NCBI RefSeq assembly: GCF_000003815.2
Contig: NC_049980.1
Location: 17,523,154 to 17,587,153, forward strand
Origin: Branchiostoma floridae
Lineage: Eukaryota > Chordata > Leptocardii > Amphioxiformes > Branchiostomatidae
Direction: 5' to 3'
DNA length: 64,000 nt
Shown here: one piece after another, positions 54,450 to 64,000 of the stretch
How the letters are laid out: the number at the start of each line of letters is the position of its first letter
Numbering within the stretch: the first letter of the stretch is position 1
The notes under the pieces: model-generated
Database searches by the model: none
Seen by the model: only the letters and a program-made list of their open reading frames with translations
Told to the model about the DNA's origin: nothing
Translations under genes and position numbers: made by a program

Positions 54450-55300
54450 TAATCCCACATTATGTGGTATATTGGTACCAGAACCAAACAATGTGTATTA
54501 GATGGAAAAATGTTCTCCCTGCTTTTACGTATCAAATGGAGTAAGGCAAGGGAGTCTGCTATCCCCGATATTATTCAATGTATATATAGATGACTTAAGT
54601 TTGAGACTCAGCAGTGCTAAAGTAGGTTGCTATATAGGAGGCTTTCTTGTAAACCATCTTTTTTACGCTGACGACATGTGTTTGTTATGTCCTAGCCTTA
54701 AGTCTCTGCAAAAACTTGTAAGTTTTGCCGGTCTTGTGCCCTTGGGAAAGGCACTTTACACGACTTTCCTCACTTTACTCAAGTGAAAATGAGTCGTCCC
54801 TCGGATAGGACGTTAAATGGAGGTCCCGTGTTTGGGGAGAGCCACACCCCGGGCACGTAAAAGAACCCGCCACATGTGCGATGGTGCGATGTGAGCGGAT
54901 CAAACCATTCCGGCCAAAATGGGGTAAGGAATTTCCCGAGCAGCCTCATAACCCCTGCTTTGCCTATTGAGTCAGTGAAGTCAAGCTTGCTTAAGCTTGA
55001 TGTTTCTGACTTAGGGAGAAGAGATGCTGCTACAGTTATCGCTATGGGCCGCTCTTCATCACCATGATGGTAACATCAGGCCCTACGAACCTGATTTAGA
55101 AAAAAAAAGTACTTGTGAGGACTTTGGTTTAGAAAATGATTTGTTATTCCAATGTTAACAAGACATGCCTCATGTACTTCCCGAGTGCTAGTTTGTCACT
55201 TCTACATCCGCTCCCGTCGATCAAACTGTATGGAGAGTGTTTGAGATTTGTGACATCATTTGTATATCTTGGAATTGTTATTAAACCCCGGGGAAATCTA
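54450..55300 (+). mobile_element. Decayed LINE reverse transcriptase fragment
   Basis: Before the SINE, frames give VYWYQNQTMCIRW, then SNGVRQGSLLSPILFNVY and NHLFYADDMCLL, the RT palm with the YADD catalytic motif of a non-LTR element. After the SINE the same protein resumes (FGLENDLLF, NKTCLMYFPSASLS, LRFVTSFVYLGIV). It contains frameshifts and stops and lacks endonuclease and 5' parts, so it is dead. It lies antisense to the giant gene. Confidence 0.88.
54723..55110 (+). mobile_element. SINE inserted into the LINE
   Basis: It starts with TCTTGTGCCCTTGGGAAAGG and continues ACTTTACACGACTTTCCTCA, shared with the SINE at 11682-12006. It then runs into a different 3' body (GGACGTTAAATGGAGGTCCC) and ends A-rich. 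Near-identical 9-base flanks ACTTGTAAG (54714-54722) and ACTTGTGAG (55111-55119) mark the insertion and interrupt the RT frame. The tRNA head is absent, so it is 5'-truncated or a composite family. Confidence 0.85.
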
Positions 55301-56117
55301 TAAATATAAGAGGTCCGCTCATTGGCCAAGCCGTTCCAATGTGGGAGATTTGAAATCACTGAAGGCAACCTTCAGTAGAGCTCCCGGAACATCGCAAATA
55401 TCTCACGACTGACCGAACGCTTCAGGACAGTTTTTGTCAGGGAGGTGTCTGAAGTATTAGTCATCACATAACCACCGATAATTTTCAGTGTCATGAAGAT
55501 AAAATTGAAAAAACACACGATATTTTGAATGTCTGCTCTATTTACCGGTAACATGTTAGCAGCCGGCCGGCTAATTAGCTACAGACGTCTCCGGCAGCGC
55601 TCACTGGCTGTCATGCTTGGCCGGTTGTCATGCTGTGATTTGGGCTAAAATAAACATCCCCTTGGCCAGATGACCAGGAGCATGCTTTCAATGCACTCCC
55701 TGGCTGTTGTAAGGAAATTTCTCTTCTGCCACAACAACTGACAAGGGCCTGACTGACAACGACCTACAAAAAAAGTTGTATCGCCGCTTGCGACTTTGCT
55801 AGTCAGCCACTATTGTGTCAGCAGCACATGTACATATCGTACCGAGGCTAAATATCTCGGATTCTGGACAATAGATTCGTTTTAGTGTAAAGAAAAATTA
55901 TAGGGAGAAAAGAGACTGTTTTCACACAGATGAAAATCCTACATGATACTACTTTATTGCGTAATGCTCGAACTTGACAATATGAGTTACTGCTTTAGAA
56001 TAACATGAAAATGAAAACTGTTGCAAAAGACCTTACTATCTTCATTGTCATAATAATTTCATAGTATGCATAGTATGATAAGTACTGGTATCTACTCGCC
56101 ATTATAATGAAACATAC
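55300..56117. other. Intron/intergenic stretch without recognised features
   Basis: About 800 bases between the LINE and the next candidate exon. GC-rich parts (GCCGGCCGGC at 55562) and several short open frames without domain signal. It could contain an end of the transposon-like pair to the right, but I found no inverted terminal repeat by eye. Confidence 0.4.
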
Positions 56118-56204
56118 CTGTAATTTTCTGTTCCTGAACATGACATCTGTATCTCTCGCAAGCAATTTTTCAGATCTCGTACACACAAAATTCACAAAAC
56201 GCAT
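56118..56204 (-). CDS. Candidate upstream exon of the giant gene
   Basis: Open frame MRFVNFVCTRSEKLLARD then TDVMFRNRKLQ, ending at a good donor (CAG then GTATGT), phase 0. Joined to 54372 it gives [11 protein letters not shown], the same LQ|V junction as several other CARDB units, and SEKLLARDTDVMF resembles their acidic loop. The 5' border is unclear: ATG at 56204, or an acceptor further in. It could equally be a 3' exon of the neighbouring gene. Confidence 0.4.
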
Positions 56205-56324
56205 GTTTGTAACAAATGTTGTAAGCAGAAATATTTGTAGAAGTCCTTATTTGTAGAGTCCAGTTTCGTGCGTTTGTTCAACTTCAATCATCGTTCATCA
56301 TCACAGAAATCATTGTCCAGATTT

Positions 56325-57017
56325 TCAGTACCAGTAATGGCCCAAATATGGTATATTGGCGGGATTAGGATAGACTTCCCTTACCAATTTGACGACACAG
56401 TCTGGCATCAGCTCACGTTTTGCGCTTGTGATGTTATCGGCCCTCATTCTTGCCAGTTTTCTTGCGAGGTACCGCTCGTCCTTCCACCCGCCACTGTTCT
56501 TGATTTGCCCCCAGAACTTTTTGTATTTTGCTCGGCGGATGGAAGCATTGCCCCGACGGGGTTTGTGCCTGTGCAGCATAGCACCCTTCTCGCCGATCTG
56601 GCTGGCAGGGAAGGCGGTAATGCACGGCCGCAGGAAACAGTCAGGGCACTCCGGGTGCTGTGTTGTGGTAGTAGATCTAGACGGGCCTGGCTCCGGGTCT
56701 TGTTGCGCTCCTTGTTCGCCTGACCTCGTAGTTGTACAGCTGCCGGGGCCCTCGTCGTCATCCGAACTGCTGTCGGTGGCTGTTTCCTGGGTATGAGAGA
56801 TGGTAGGCGTGGAAGCTGCATCGTCCTCTTCTGTGCTTGTGTAGGCCTCCGAATCCGACATCTCGTCCACCAACTCTCCATGAAAGTCAGGAGGTAAAGA
56901 AACCTCAGGCCATCCCCATTCCTCTGCCGCAAACAGTCCTCTCATCCACTCAATCTGCGTCCACGTCAGCCGAAAGCAGATAAACTGCGTCTCCTCACCA
57001 CCACTGGTACTAGCCAT
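56325..57017 (-). CDS. Small P2X7-like Cys/His domain protein
   Basis: A 230-codon intact frame. Residues 1-60 are hydrophobic/acidic (FRLTWTQIEWMRGLF). Residues 60-125 are low-complexity Ser/Thr/Asp/Glu. Residues 125-230 hold CPDCFLRPCITAFPAS, then KYKKFWGQIKNSGGW and RELMPDCVVKLVREVYPN, ending YLGHYW. The MPDCVVKLVRxxYPN-P-Y-GH end is the stretch I associate with P2X7 C-terminal ballast-like domains in invertebrate proteins without channel segments; no TM is present here. It is head-to-head with the DDE-like gene (853 bases between start codons), as in two-gene DNA transposons. Partner role is inference. Confidence 0.75.
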   Translation of the reverse strand: MASTSGGEETQFICFRLTWTQIEWMRGLFAAEEWGWPEVSLPPDFHGELVDEMSDSEAYTSTEEDDAASTPTISHTQETATDSSSDDDEGPGSCTTTRSGEQGAQQDPEPGPSRSTTTTQHPECPDCFLRPCITAFPASQIGEKGAMLHRHKPRRGNASIRRAKYKKFWGQIKNSGGWKDERYLARKLARMRADNITSAKRELMPDCVVKLVREVYPNPANIPYLGHYWY

Positions 57018-57869
57018 TGCTTTCTTGTCAAAATCCTCAGAATAGTAGATACAGTAGATTTACACACACTGTCACGCTGACGAATCACTACTAGAGTGAC
57101 TCCAGATCGGCGGGAAACTTCCGAGATGACAGAAAAATGTACAAAAATGGAAGAGTTATAGACATCGTTCCGGATACCCGATTTGTGATAAATGTTTTAG
57201 GTACTTTATATTAATAATTAAACATAAATATTTCTGTGAAATTGACATTGGATTTGTTCTTAGAACCATTTTATTTCCGATATTTTCACTCGCGATTGCT
57301 GCGCTCTTTCTGTTTATTATTTTTTTTTCGTGACCCACGAAAAGAGCCGAACTAATTAGGTCCAGAAGACGCAGGGGAAGAAGATACAAAAACGCGGGAA
57401 AGTCACCATTCCATCTAAACGCGAAATAATACACATGATACATGTTCTTATCAATACAGATACTGACTCAAAGTTGAAAGAGATATTTACCTCAAGATTG
57501 TTTTTCTTTTATATATAATTATAGAGTAACGTACCTGCTTCCTGACTTTCTGATAGCCCATTGTAGAGGTTTGTGAGAGTTTTGTTGTGGTGTCTGGAAT
57601 GACCCTTTTTAGATAAGATATGTAACTAATAATTATTAGAAAAAGATACGTACCATAAAGTGTTCGCTTTTCAACATTACATTAACTATATCATACAGAG
57701 AAGTATTTTCGTGTACTTTGAAACAAGTGATAGTAGAAAAATAAAGTGACGTGGCTTGACCTCTGTGATTTATTGCTTCCTTCTATCCCGCCATTTCGGT
57801 TTGCTACTCGCCACGTTTCTTGTGCTCCGTTCATTTCGACATTTTTCGACACGTTACTTGATTCTAACA
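57018..57869. promoter_or_regulatory. Shared intergenic region of the divergent gene pair
   Basis: 852 bases between the two start codons, so it should contain promoters for both. A CCGCCATTT motif lies at about 57789 (YY1-like, weak evidence). A possible first exon of the minus gene lies at 57535-57600. Confidence 0.5.
57535..57600 (-). CDS. Possible first exon of the P2X7-like gene
   Basis: On the minus strand an ATG at 57561-57559 opens MGYQKVRKQ and meets a donor CAG|GTACGT. An acceptor (ATTCTGAG) lies 21 bases before the ATG at 57017 and would add DFDKKA in frame: KQ|DFDKKAMAST. Coordinates include presumed 5' UTR. Without transcripts the start at 57017 remains the simpler choice. Confidence 0.35.
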
Positions 57870-60800
57870 ATGTTGCGCGCTGCCGACGTCATTGCTCAGA
57901 GGGTTAGGGCTGAGAAGAGGAAGTCTCAGCCATCGGAGCAGCAAGATGCCGTACGGCAGAGGAACAAAAGAAGGAAGGATAGGGAAGATCAGGGGGTCGT
58001 CACCAAGCCCTACAACTTGTCCATACATGGTACCAAGCAGGAGCAGGAAGACTTCATGCTGCGACTGAAGAGCATCTGTACAAAGATGGGAGAAACACAT
58101 GGGAAGAGGCTGACCTACAGGGAGACACTTTTACAGGCAATGTCCGCCTGGCTGAAGTCCCACGACGAGGAGAACGATCATCGCCTTGACCTCGACTGTG
58201 GTGGTGCGGGCCTTCCGTTCAGGGCCAGGAACGGCTTCTCCGCAGCCAGTCCCGCCACGAAGGACGAGCCGATGTTCCTGGCGACGGTGACGGCCATCAA
58301 CCATCTCTCCGATCAGCTTCAGGATCACGCAAGGTCATGCCAAGAGCAGCTGGTGGTGAAGAAGAAGAACGGAGTGCACATGCAAGGCCACGCGGGTAAA
58401 CTGACCCTCTGTTGCAGCGCGAAGCACAATGTTTACTGGGACTCTTCGCCGCACTTCTACGGGAAGTTTCTTGTGAACTACAGGTAAGATATCCCTATTA
58501 TGTATGATTATTTTTTTTACGTGAAAGCGAAGTATGACTCACCTGAATTACACACACCTAGGTCACAAATTGTAGGCCTTGGCTCGGTCAGCTTACTCTT
58601 CTGGCTTATTATCTGTCTATTTGACAATTTCTACTATTTTCTAGCGAACTGTTGACCCAATTAGAGGCTAACACACAACCTCCTTAGCTCTATGAGTCAT
58701 AGTACGTAGAAAAAACAGGATACACCGCAACTTATAGTTGTACATGACCAAGAAAAAAAAACATTATCAACCCGTATACAGCACGTAGTGCCGCCTAATT
58801 CCATGGTCACATTTCCAAACCAGCTCTCCGCTGGTTAGCTAGCGAGCAAGAAAAGTATGATATAAAAGGAAAGAAATCACAGAAAACGGTTTGAGAAGTT
58901 CACGAGAATGATCACAGTGCATTCCTCGATGTACATTTCCATTATTCATTCCCGCAAACAGCCCGACCAGGCCCCGGTTTTTAAATGTGACCATGGCATA
59001 CGGAGGCTAAATTATATCCGCAACGGTAATTTCAATCAGCATGCTTGTCTCTTGCTTTCATAAACACTAGCTATCGCAAAACTTGTTACAAGGGGAAGTA
59101 GTAGCTTGAAGTTGACACGCAACAATGCACATTGTGAGCTATAGAGCGGAGCTGTGAAGTGTCCTATCTGATCCAGTTCTAACTTCACAGAGGCGTTTAT
59201 ATAATCCTAAACAACAATTGTCAGTCTGTAAACAGATTAAAGAGTGACAGCGTGTGTAGAAGACAGATTTTCGGTGATTAGTTTGAATGGGCTTGTTGAT
59301 TACATTTGCGATCATAAAGAGATTCACACCTATCCGCGAGGGTGGAACCCGAAAGTTTGGGAGCACCCCTTCTCTTCGACGCTAATTACTCTGAGTCTCC
59401 AATCAGAAGTTGGGATGCGGCTGTTTTTTTACGTGTTTTGTGCATTTTCCTCGGGTTTTCGAGGTGTACATGAAGGAAAAAATACAAACTAAAAAGCACG
59501 AGAAAAACACCTAAAACACGTAAAAATAAAAGCCACGTGGAACCTCTATTTGGAAAGTAGCCGCTAATACCCTGTAGGTTTTCCCGTGCTTCAAAGTCCG
59601 TTTCTCATGTCATGGAGGAGTTATAGACACATCAAATCAAGGGGTCATCTTACAAGAACTGGTACATACGATCCACTATACTAGTACTTAGCTAATCTCG
59701 TTACTCGTTTGTTTTCCGTAGGATGGCTCACGCCTACTTCACCTCGGGAATCCGGCCCTTGCAGTACAAGAAAATCTGCGACGCGGCAGGCATGGGCAAG
59801 ATTGTAGACAAGACCCTGCGGGAACGCTGTAAGTTGGTTATTTGTGTACCTTTTGTTGAAATACATCACTACGGCATGAACAATAACACCCGGTTATTGC
59901 AACAAATCTTTGCCTCCAGTATTGAAATGTTATTGCCTCGTGGCTAGTCTCAAATTATTTTAAAAAACAAACAATGTAACATATTCAACGAACTCCTTCA
60001 TTATGTTTCAGATCAGCCGGTGTACAGCGAGGTTGTGGAGGAGTTTGCTGAGGCGTCAATGGCCCAGGCATTACAAGAGGTAGTGACATGTTTGTCAGTG
60101 GTTGCAATATTATTTGTATTGATTGTCAGTTCTTTGATACCTCCTATTATGACATTCTGGCTTTGTTTTCCACACTAATATCACTATGCTACAGACGCAT
60201 TATGATATCATGCAATGTCTCGTAGCAGATAAACCACATTTGCATGTAAAAGACTCGTACAATATACGAGATAATACACATACAATGAATGTACGAGGAC
60301 AAGGATAAAGAAATACAGACATAAACAAAAACTTTGTTTTCTTAGGAGACGGCAATCCAGGTAATGGTAGATGGCGAGGACTTCGCCGGCATCAGTATTA
60401 TGTCCGACGCCAGGCATTGTTGGCGAAAGAATGCCATGTTCTCAGATGTGGCGTTCCTTGGAGACAGGTATACTACCTTTCTTGACAACTTACCTTAGCC
60501 TTCACTTTCTTCATTCAAGGTGGCAAAACATTAAAGGCTACATCTTCCTTATCAATATCATATTTCTTGTAGTTGATAAAACCGTCTTTGACTAAATCTA
60601 AGCATCCACCAAGAACAGCTAAATTACCAATTGCTATTTGGACAAAGTAAAAAAAGGCTTGATGGCTCTAATGATATTTGTATGTAATCTCAAAGTTTCG
60701 CCTATGTTTTGATACATTTTATGCTAATAGCGTATGTTATTTGACATATTCAGGACACATCGTGTAATTAAGCTTATCACGGTGTCTCAGGACGAGGAGC

Positions 60801-63087
60801 AGTATTCCCAGAACCATGAGCTCGTCGGAACCCAACAATTCTACGAGTGGGCGGACGAGAACGGTAAACGCCTTTCTTTACCTGAAAGAAAAGAAATACA
60901 CAAGTTGAGAGCGAGTCTAACATCAAGAAATGTGCTTGTGCTGTACTCTTAGTTCCTTTGTTAGGTATGATAATGACAATGACAATGATCTTTATTTGCA
61001 TGTCCTTGCCCATATGGGCTAAATGCAGTAGTTACATAAAACGTTTCTGTAAAGAATCTTTACAGTGTCAGTGGAAGAGACAGAACAACTATGATAATGT
61101 TCCTAATACAAAAATGTACTAGTAATTCTAAGATGATTAAATTGTTGTTTTTCAGCTGTGAACATCCTGGTTCATGCCCACGACAATAACAAGAGCGTCA
61201 ACAAGCTGGTGGAGAACAGGGCAGCACAGGGTCACCGCTGTGTCAACGGCAACGACACATGGCATGGTTTGTGATATACTCAGTGAAAATGCCCGAAGTT
61301 TATAAAGACATCATTATGATATACATTGCCAAGGTACCATAGTTATAGGGAATATATCTCCCTAACAAGAAATTAGAAACAAAATAACAATTTCTAACAA
61401 TTTTGCAGTCATGTAATCAAGTCAATTTATACCCTTTCTTCCATCCAGCTACCAAGGGTATTGCGAGGGGGATGAAAAAGATAACCATGGGGCCCAAGTA
61501 CAAGGAGCGGGTGACGTGGCACCCCGAGCTTTCAGACAAAGGTAAATGTTTTGCAAGAATCGTTCGTACGATAGCCATTACGTTCACATGCACTGGTCGA
61601 TATTTCTTTTCCTTTATTTCATATGAAATGTTATTTCTTTCCTTTTCTTTCAGCCGGATCTATAAAGACCCACGTGTACTGGGCAATGAAGAATTGTGCC
61701 TTAGACCCAGAAAGGCTGCGGGGTTATATCGATAACATCATCAAACACTACAAGGTAATGTGAATTTTGAAAAAAAGAATTGCTTTCATATGACTTTTGT
61801 AATATAGAATTTAAAACATTGACAGCAACATTTTTGCGCATTGAATAATATCATCGAGTTACTGGTAATCTCGGACTATTGTCTTTATACTGAAGAGCCA
61901 ATGTAGATCAATTAACATTCATAACCTCTGTACCCTCTCCAAGAACGACCACACCGGATGCCACCATACATCCAACTGTCGCATCAGTGGGGATGCCTAC
62001 AAGCCATCAAAGGTCCTTATCCAGGACCCCAAGGCAGAGAAGCTGCTGGTGGACTTTCTCCACCAGACAGTCGTCTACAAGAACGCCGAGAACTACGTCC
62101 ACGTAAGCAAGCTTTGTTAAAAAATGTCGGCTAAACATCTAAATAGTACTGTAATTTAGCCAGTAGTTCACTTTGTATATTACAGTGCCTGTGATCAACA
62201 GAATAATGATATGACTGAATACAATAATTCTACTATTGGGCTACTCAAATCCTCAATGCATTTCAAGAGAATGGCTGATATTATCTATCTCGCGAATCAT
62301 TCACATGTCAAATTGATCCATGTATTTGCACCCCCTCTACCTTGGTTTGTAATAATTTTAAAGACTTTTGACTTATGATCTACATTTTACCTTGTCTTCC
62401 CCAAAAGGCTAAAGACACGCACTACGTGGAGTCTTTCAATAACGCGCTTCTGGTATATCATGACAAGCGCATTGCGTTTGGTAAGGAGGCGTACCTACTG
62501 AGGATCAACCTCGCTATCCTGGACTGGGTAAGTTGCTGTGTTCGGTACTTGTTGCTTTAGATATGTTACTTTTTTCATAACTGTCATAGCTTTATATGAC
62601 GAAGAGTAAGTTTATTTCTACATCGATGCAATTATGAGGACCAACATTGTCAGTACAAATGTGTGGCTGTCTAAAAGTACAAACGCTATGAAAACTATGC
62701 AGCTATATGCGAACTTTACATTTCAGTGCATGTAATGACATTGTCTTCTTACTTGAAATACCATAGAACGAGAACGTGGACCGTGACCACACCTCCGAGT
62801 GGAGGTGTGAAGACGCCGCTGCGCCACGACGGCGGGAGCCGAAGAAGCAGCTGGTGGAGAAGAAATACACATTCAGGAAGGAGGTCTGGAACGAGTTCAT
62901 GAGACGAGTTTACATGCCAAACCTGGCAGATGACACAGTCCATGACCAGGCACCTGCAGGCAACCTGGACCAGCCACCTGCAGACAACCACGACCAGCCA
63001 CCTGCAGACAACCACGACCAGCCACCTGCAGACAACCACGACCAGCCACCTGCAGGCAGCCAGGACCAGGCACCTGAAGACGCCTAG
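57870..63087 (+). CDS. DDE-transposase-like gene, 11 exons, intact
   Basis: Exons: 57870-58483, 59722-59828, 60012-60079, 60346-60467, 60754-60863, 61156-61266, 61449-61541, 61654-61754, 61944-62102, 62408-62527, 62767-63087. These sum to 1,926 bases, 641 codons plus stop, all GT-AG. Start MLRAADVIAQ was chosen over an upstream in-frame ATG at 57756 because the latter adds a hydrophobic leader unlike a nuclear protein. The N-terminus is basic (KRRKDREDQ). The RNase H-like core has Asp in MSDARHCW (about D284), Asp in VHAHDNNKSVNK (about D350), the DTWHATKGIARG block, a CHHTSNC cluster (about 448-454) and Glu in HYVESFNN (about E503), then LAILDWNEN. This matches DDE transposase-like proteins found in fish and invertebrates. 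Acidic triad present, so possibly active; many introns suggest domestication or an intron-bearing element. Confidence 0.82.
58484..59721. other. Intron 1 of the DDE-like gene, nothing recognised
   Basis: 1,238 bases. A few plus and minus open frames without domain signal. No repeat recognised. Confidence 0.5.
60346..61541 (+). CDS. DDE core, first two acidic residues (exons 4-7)
   Basis: Exon 4 gives VMVDGEDFAGISIMSD with ARHCWRKNA, the first Asp strand. Exon 5 gives THRVIKLITVSQDEE and the GTQQFYEW helix. Exon 6 gives VNILVHAHDNNKSVNK, the second Asp. Exon 7 gives ATKGIARGMKKIT. In related proteins the same blocks read DGRHxS, HDRxxxxxK and DxWHxxKxIxKK. I used these blocks for the family call. 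Confidence 0.8.
62408..62527 (+). CDS. DDE core, final Glu exon (exon 10)
   Basis: AKDTHYVESFNNALLVYH, then DKRIAFGKEAYLLRI and NLAILDW, continuing as NENVDRDHT in exon 11. ESFNN-x(4)-Y-x-x-KR-x-x-F-x-x-x-Y-x-x-R-x-x-LA-x-LDWNEN is the conserved C-terminal catalytic block of this transposase group. Confidence 0.8.
62937..63075 (+). repeat. 24-nt coding repeats at the 3' end of the DDE-like gene
   Basis: In-frame tandem copies encode DQPPADNH about three times with edge variants (DQAPAGNL, DQPPAGSQ, DQAPEDA). A low-complexity Pro/Asp tail after the last folded part. Copy number is probably polymorphic. Confidence 0.9.
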
Positions 63088-63164
63088 AGCTTTGATACCA
63101 TCCTCAGGAAGGCGACGCCTGCAGCTCCCAATCTTCACATATGCAAAGTGTACTTCTCGCTCTC

Positions 63165-64000
63165 CCACAGATTTAGAGAATACTTTTCCAAACTTGAATA
63201 TCGCGCATTGTTGGTTATGTTCAGTGTATTGTTCGAACACTGTTTAGTTTATAACGTAGCAAAACTAAATACTCTTCCCAACTTGAAGATCGGGCATTAT
63301 TGGTTTTGTTCAGTGTATTGTTCTAACACTGGTTAGTTTATAACGTAGCGAAACGTACTAGTAAATTACTCTTCCAAACTTGAATATCGGACATTGTTGG
63401 TTATGTTCAGTGTATTGTTCGAACACTGTTTAGTTTATAACGTAGCAGAACTAAATACTCTTCCCAACTTGAAGATCGGGCATTATTGGTTTTGTTCAGT
63501 GTATTGTTCTAACACTGGTTAGTTTACAACGTAGCGAAACGTACTAGTAAATTACTCTTCCAAACTTGAATATCGGACATTGTTGGTTATGTTCAGTGTA
63601 TTGTTCGAACACTGGTTAGTTTATAACGTAGCGAAACGTACTAGTAAATTACTCTTCCCAACTTGAAGATCGGGCATTATTTGTTTTGTTCAGTGTATTG
63701 TTCTGGTTAGTTTATAACGTCGCGAAACTAAATACTCTTCCCAACTTGAAGATCCGGCATTATTGGTTTTGTTCCGTGTATTGTTCGAACACTGGTTAGT
63801 TTATAATGTAGCGAAACGTACTAGTAAATTACTCTTCCGAACTTGAATATCGGTCATTATTGGTTTTGTTCAGTGTATTGTTCGAACACTGGTTAGTTTA
63901 TAATGTAGCGAAACGTACTAGTAAATTACTCTTCCCAACTTGAATATCGGTCATTATTGGTTTTGTTCAGTGTATTGTTCGAACACTGGTTAGTTTATAA
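63165..64000. repeat. Satellite of about 91-100 bp units, open at the window edge
   Basis: About nine head-to-tail copies, each with CTTCCAAACTTGAATATCGG or CTTCCCAACTTGAAGATCGG, then GTTCAGTGTATTGTTC, GAACACTGGTTAGTTTATAA and CGTAGCGAAACGTACTAG. Two variants alternate, hinting at higher-order units. It starts about 80 bases after the DDE-like gene's stop and runs off the window. Confidence 0.93.

Noticed and set aside
55372-55554. Minus-strand 60-codon frame
   Set aside because: No domain, no fitting splice border and no phase match to the giant gene.
57756-57869. N-terminal extension of the DDE-like gene from the ATG at 57756
   Set aside because: It adds a hydrophobic, Phe/Leu-rich leader unlike the basic start that follows; more likely 5' UTR.

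Overview
The window is eukaryotic genomic DNA: short coding blocks with GT-AG introns, retroposons, satellites and four assembly gaps (Ns). The domain repertoire (tandem EGF, TSP1, NIDO-AMOP-VWD), tRNA-derived SINEs and a LINE suggest an invertebrate deuterostome. Amphioxus (Branchiostoma) is my best guess, inferred from general knowledge and not proven.

Minus strand, about 1.0-54.4 kb: one giant gene of about 108 exon segments, read right to left. Almost every exon joins its neighbour in a consistent phase, and about 5,200 residues are visible. From N- to C-terminus the order is: about 20 CARDB-like beta-sandwich units (54.4-25.6 kb); EGF modules with one TSP1 (25.4-21.4 kb); a Thr/Ser-rich mucin stretch (21.0-20.0 kb); a NIDO-AMOP-VWD core as in MUC4-type proteins (19.0-13.3 kb); an Ig/cadherin-like domain (12.9-12.4 kb); a run of about a dozen EGF modules (11.5-7.2 kb); a second mucin exon (6.2-6.6 kb); an EGF and a second TSP1 (5.2-3.8 kb); a membrane-proximal domain (3.3-2.2 kb); one transmembrane helix (1.4-1.6 kb); and a very short tail. 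It looks like a huge type I surface or adhesion mucin-like protein. Its 5' end is not seen.

Two introns of this gene hold six related hairpins, two at 4.5-4.9 kb and four at 24.07-25.04 kb. Read in the host orientation, each has a 5p arm with an invariant CUUGGCACU core followed by a GGAAUUC-like block. That is the layout of the miR-183/96/263 family. I regard this intronic microRNA cluster as the most interesting item in the window.

About 54.4-55.4 kb is a mobile-element patch: a decayed LINE reverse transcriptase split by a SINE with a target-site duplication. About 56.3-63.1 kb holds a head-to-head pair. On the minus strand is a 230-residue protein with a Cys/His P2X7-like C-terminal domain. 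On the plus strand is an intact 11-exon, 641-codon DDE-transposase-like gene. The pair is either an intron-bearing two-gene DNA transposon or a domesticated derivative. The right edge is a satellite of about 91-100 bp units that runs off the window.
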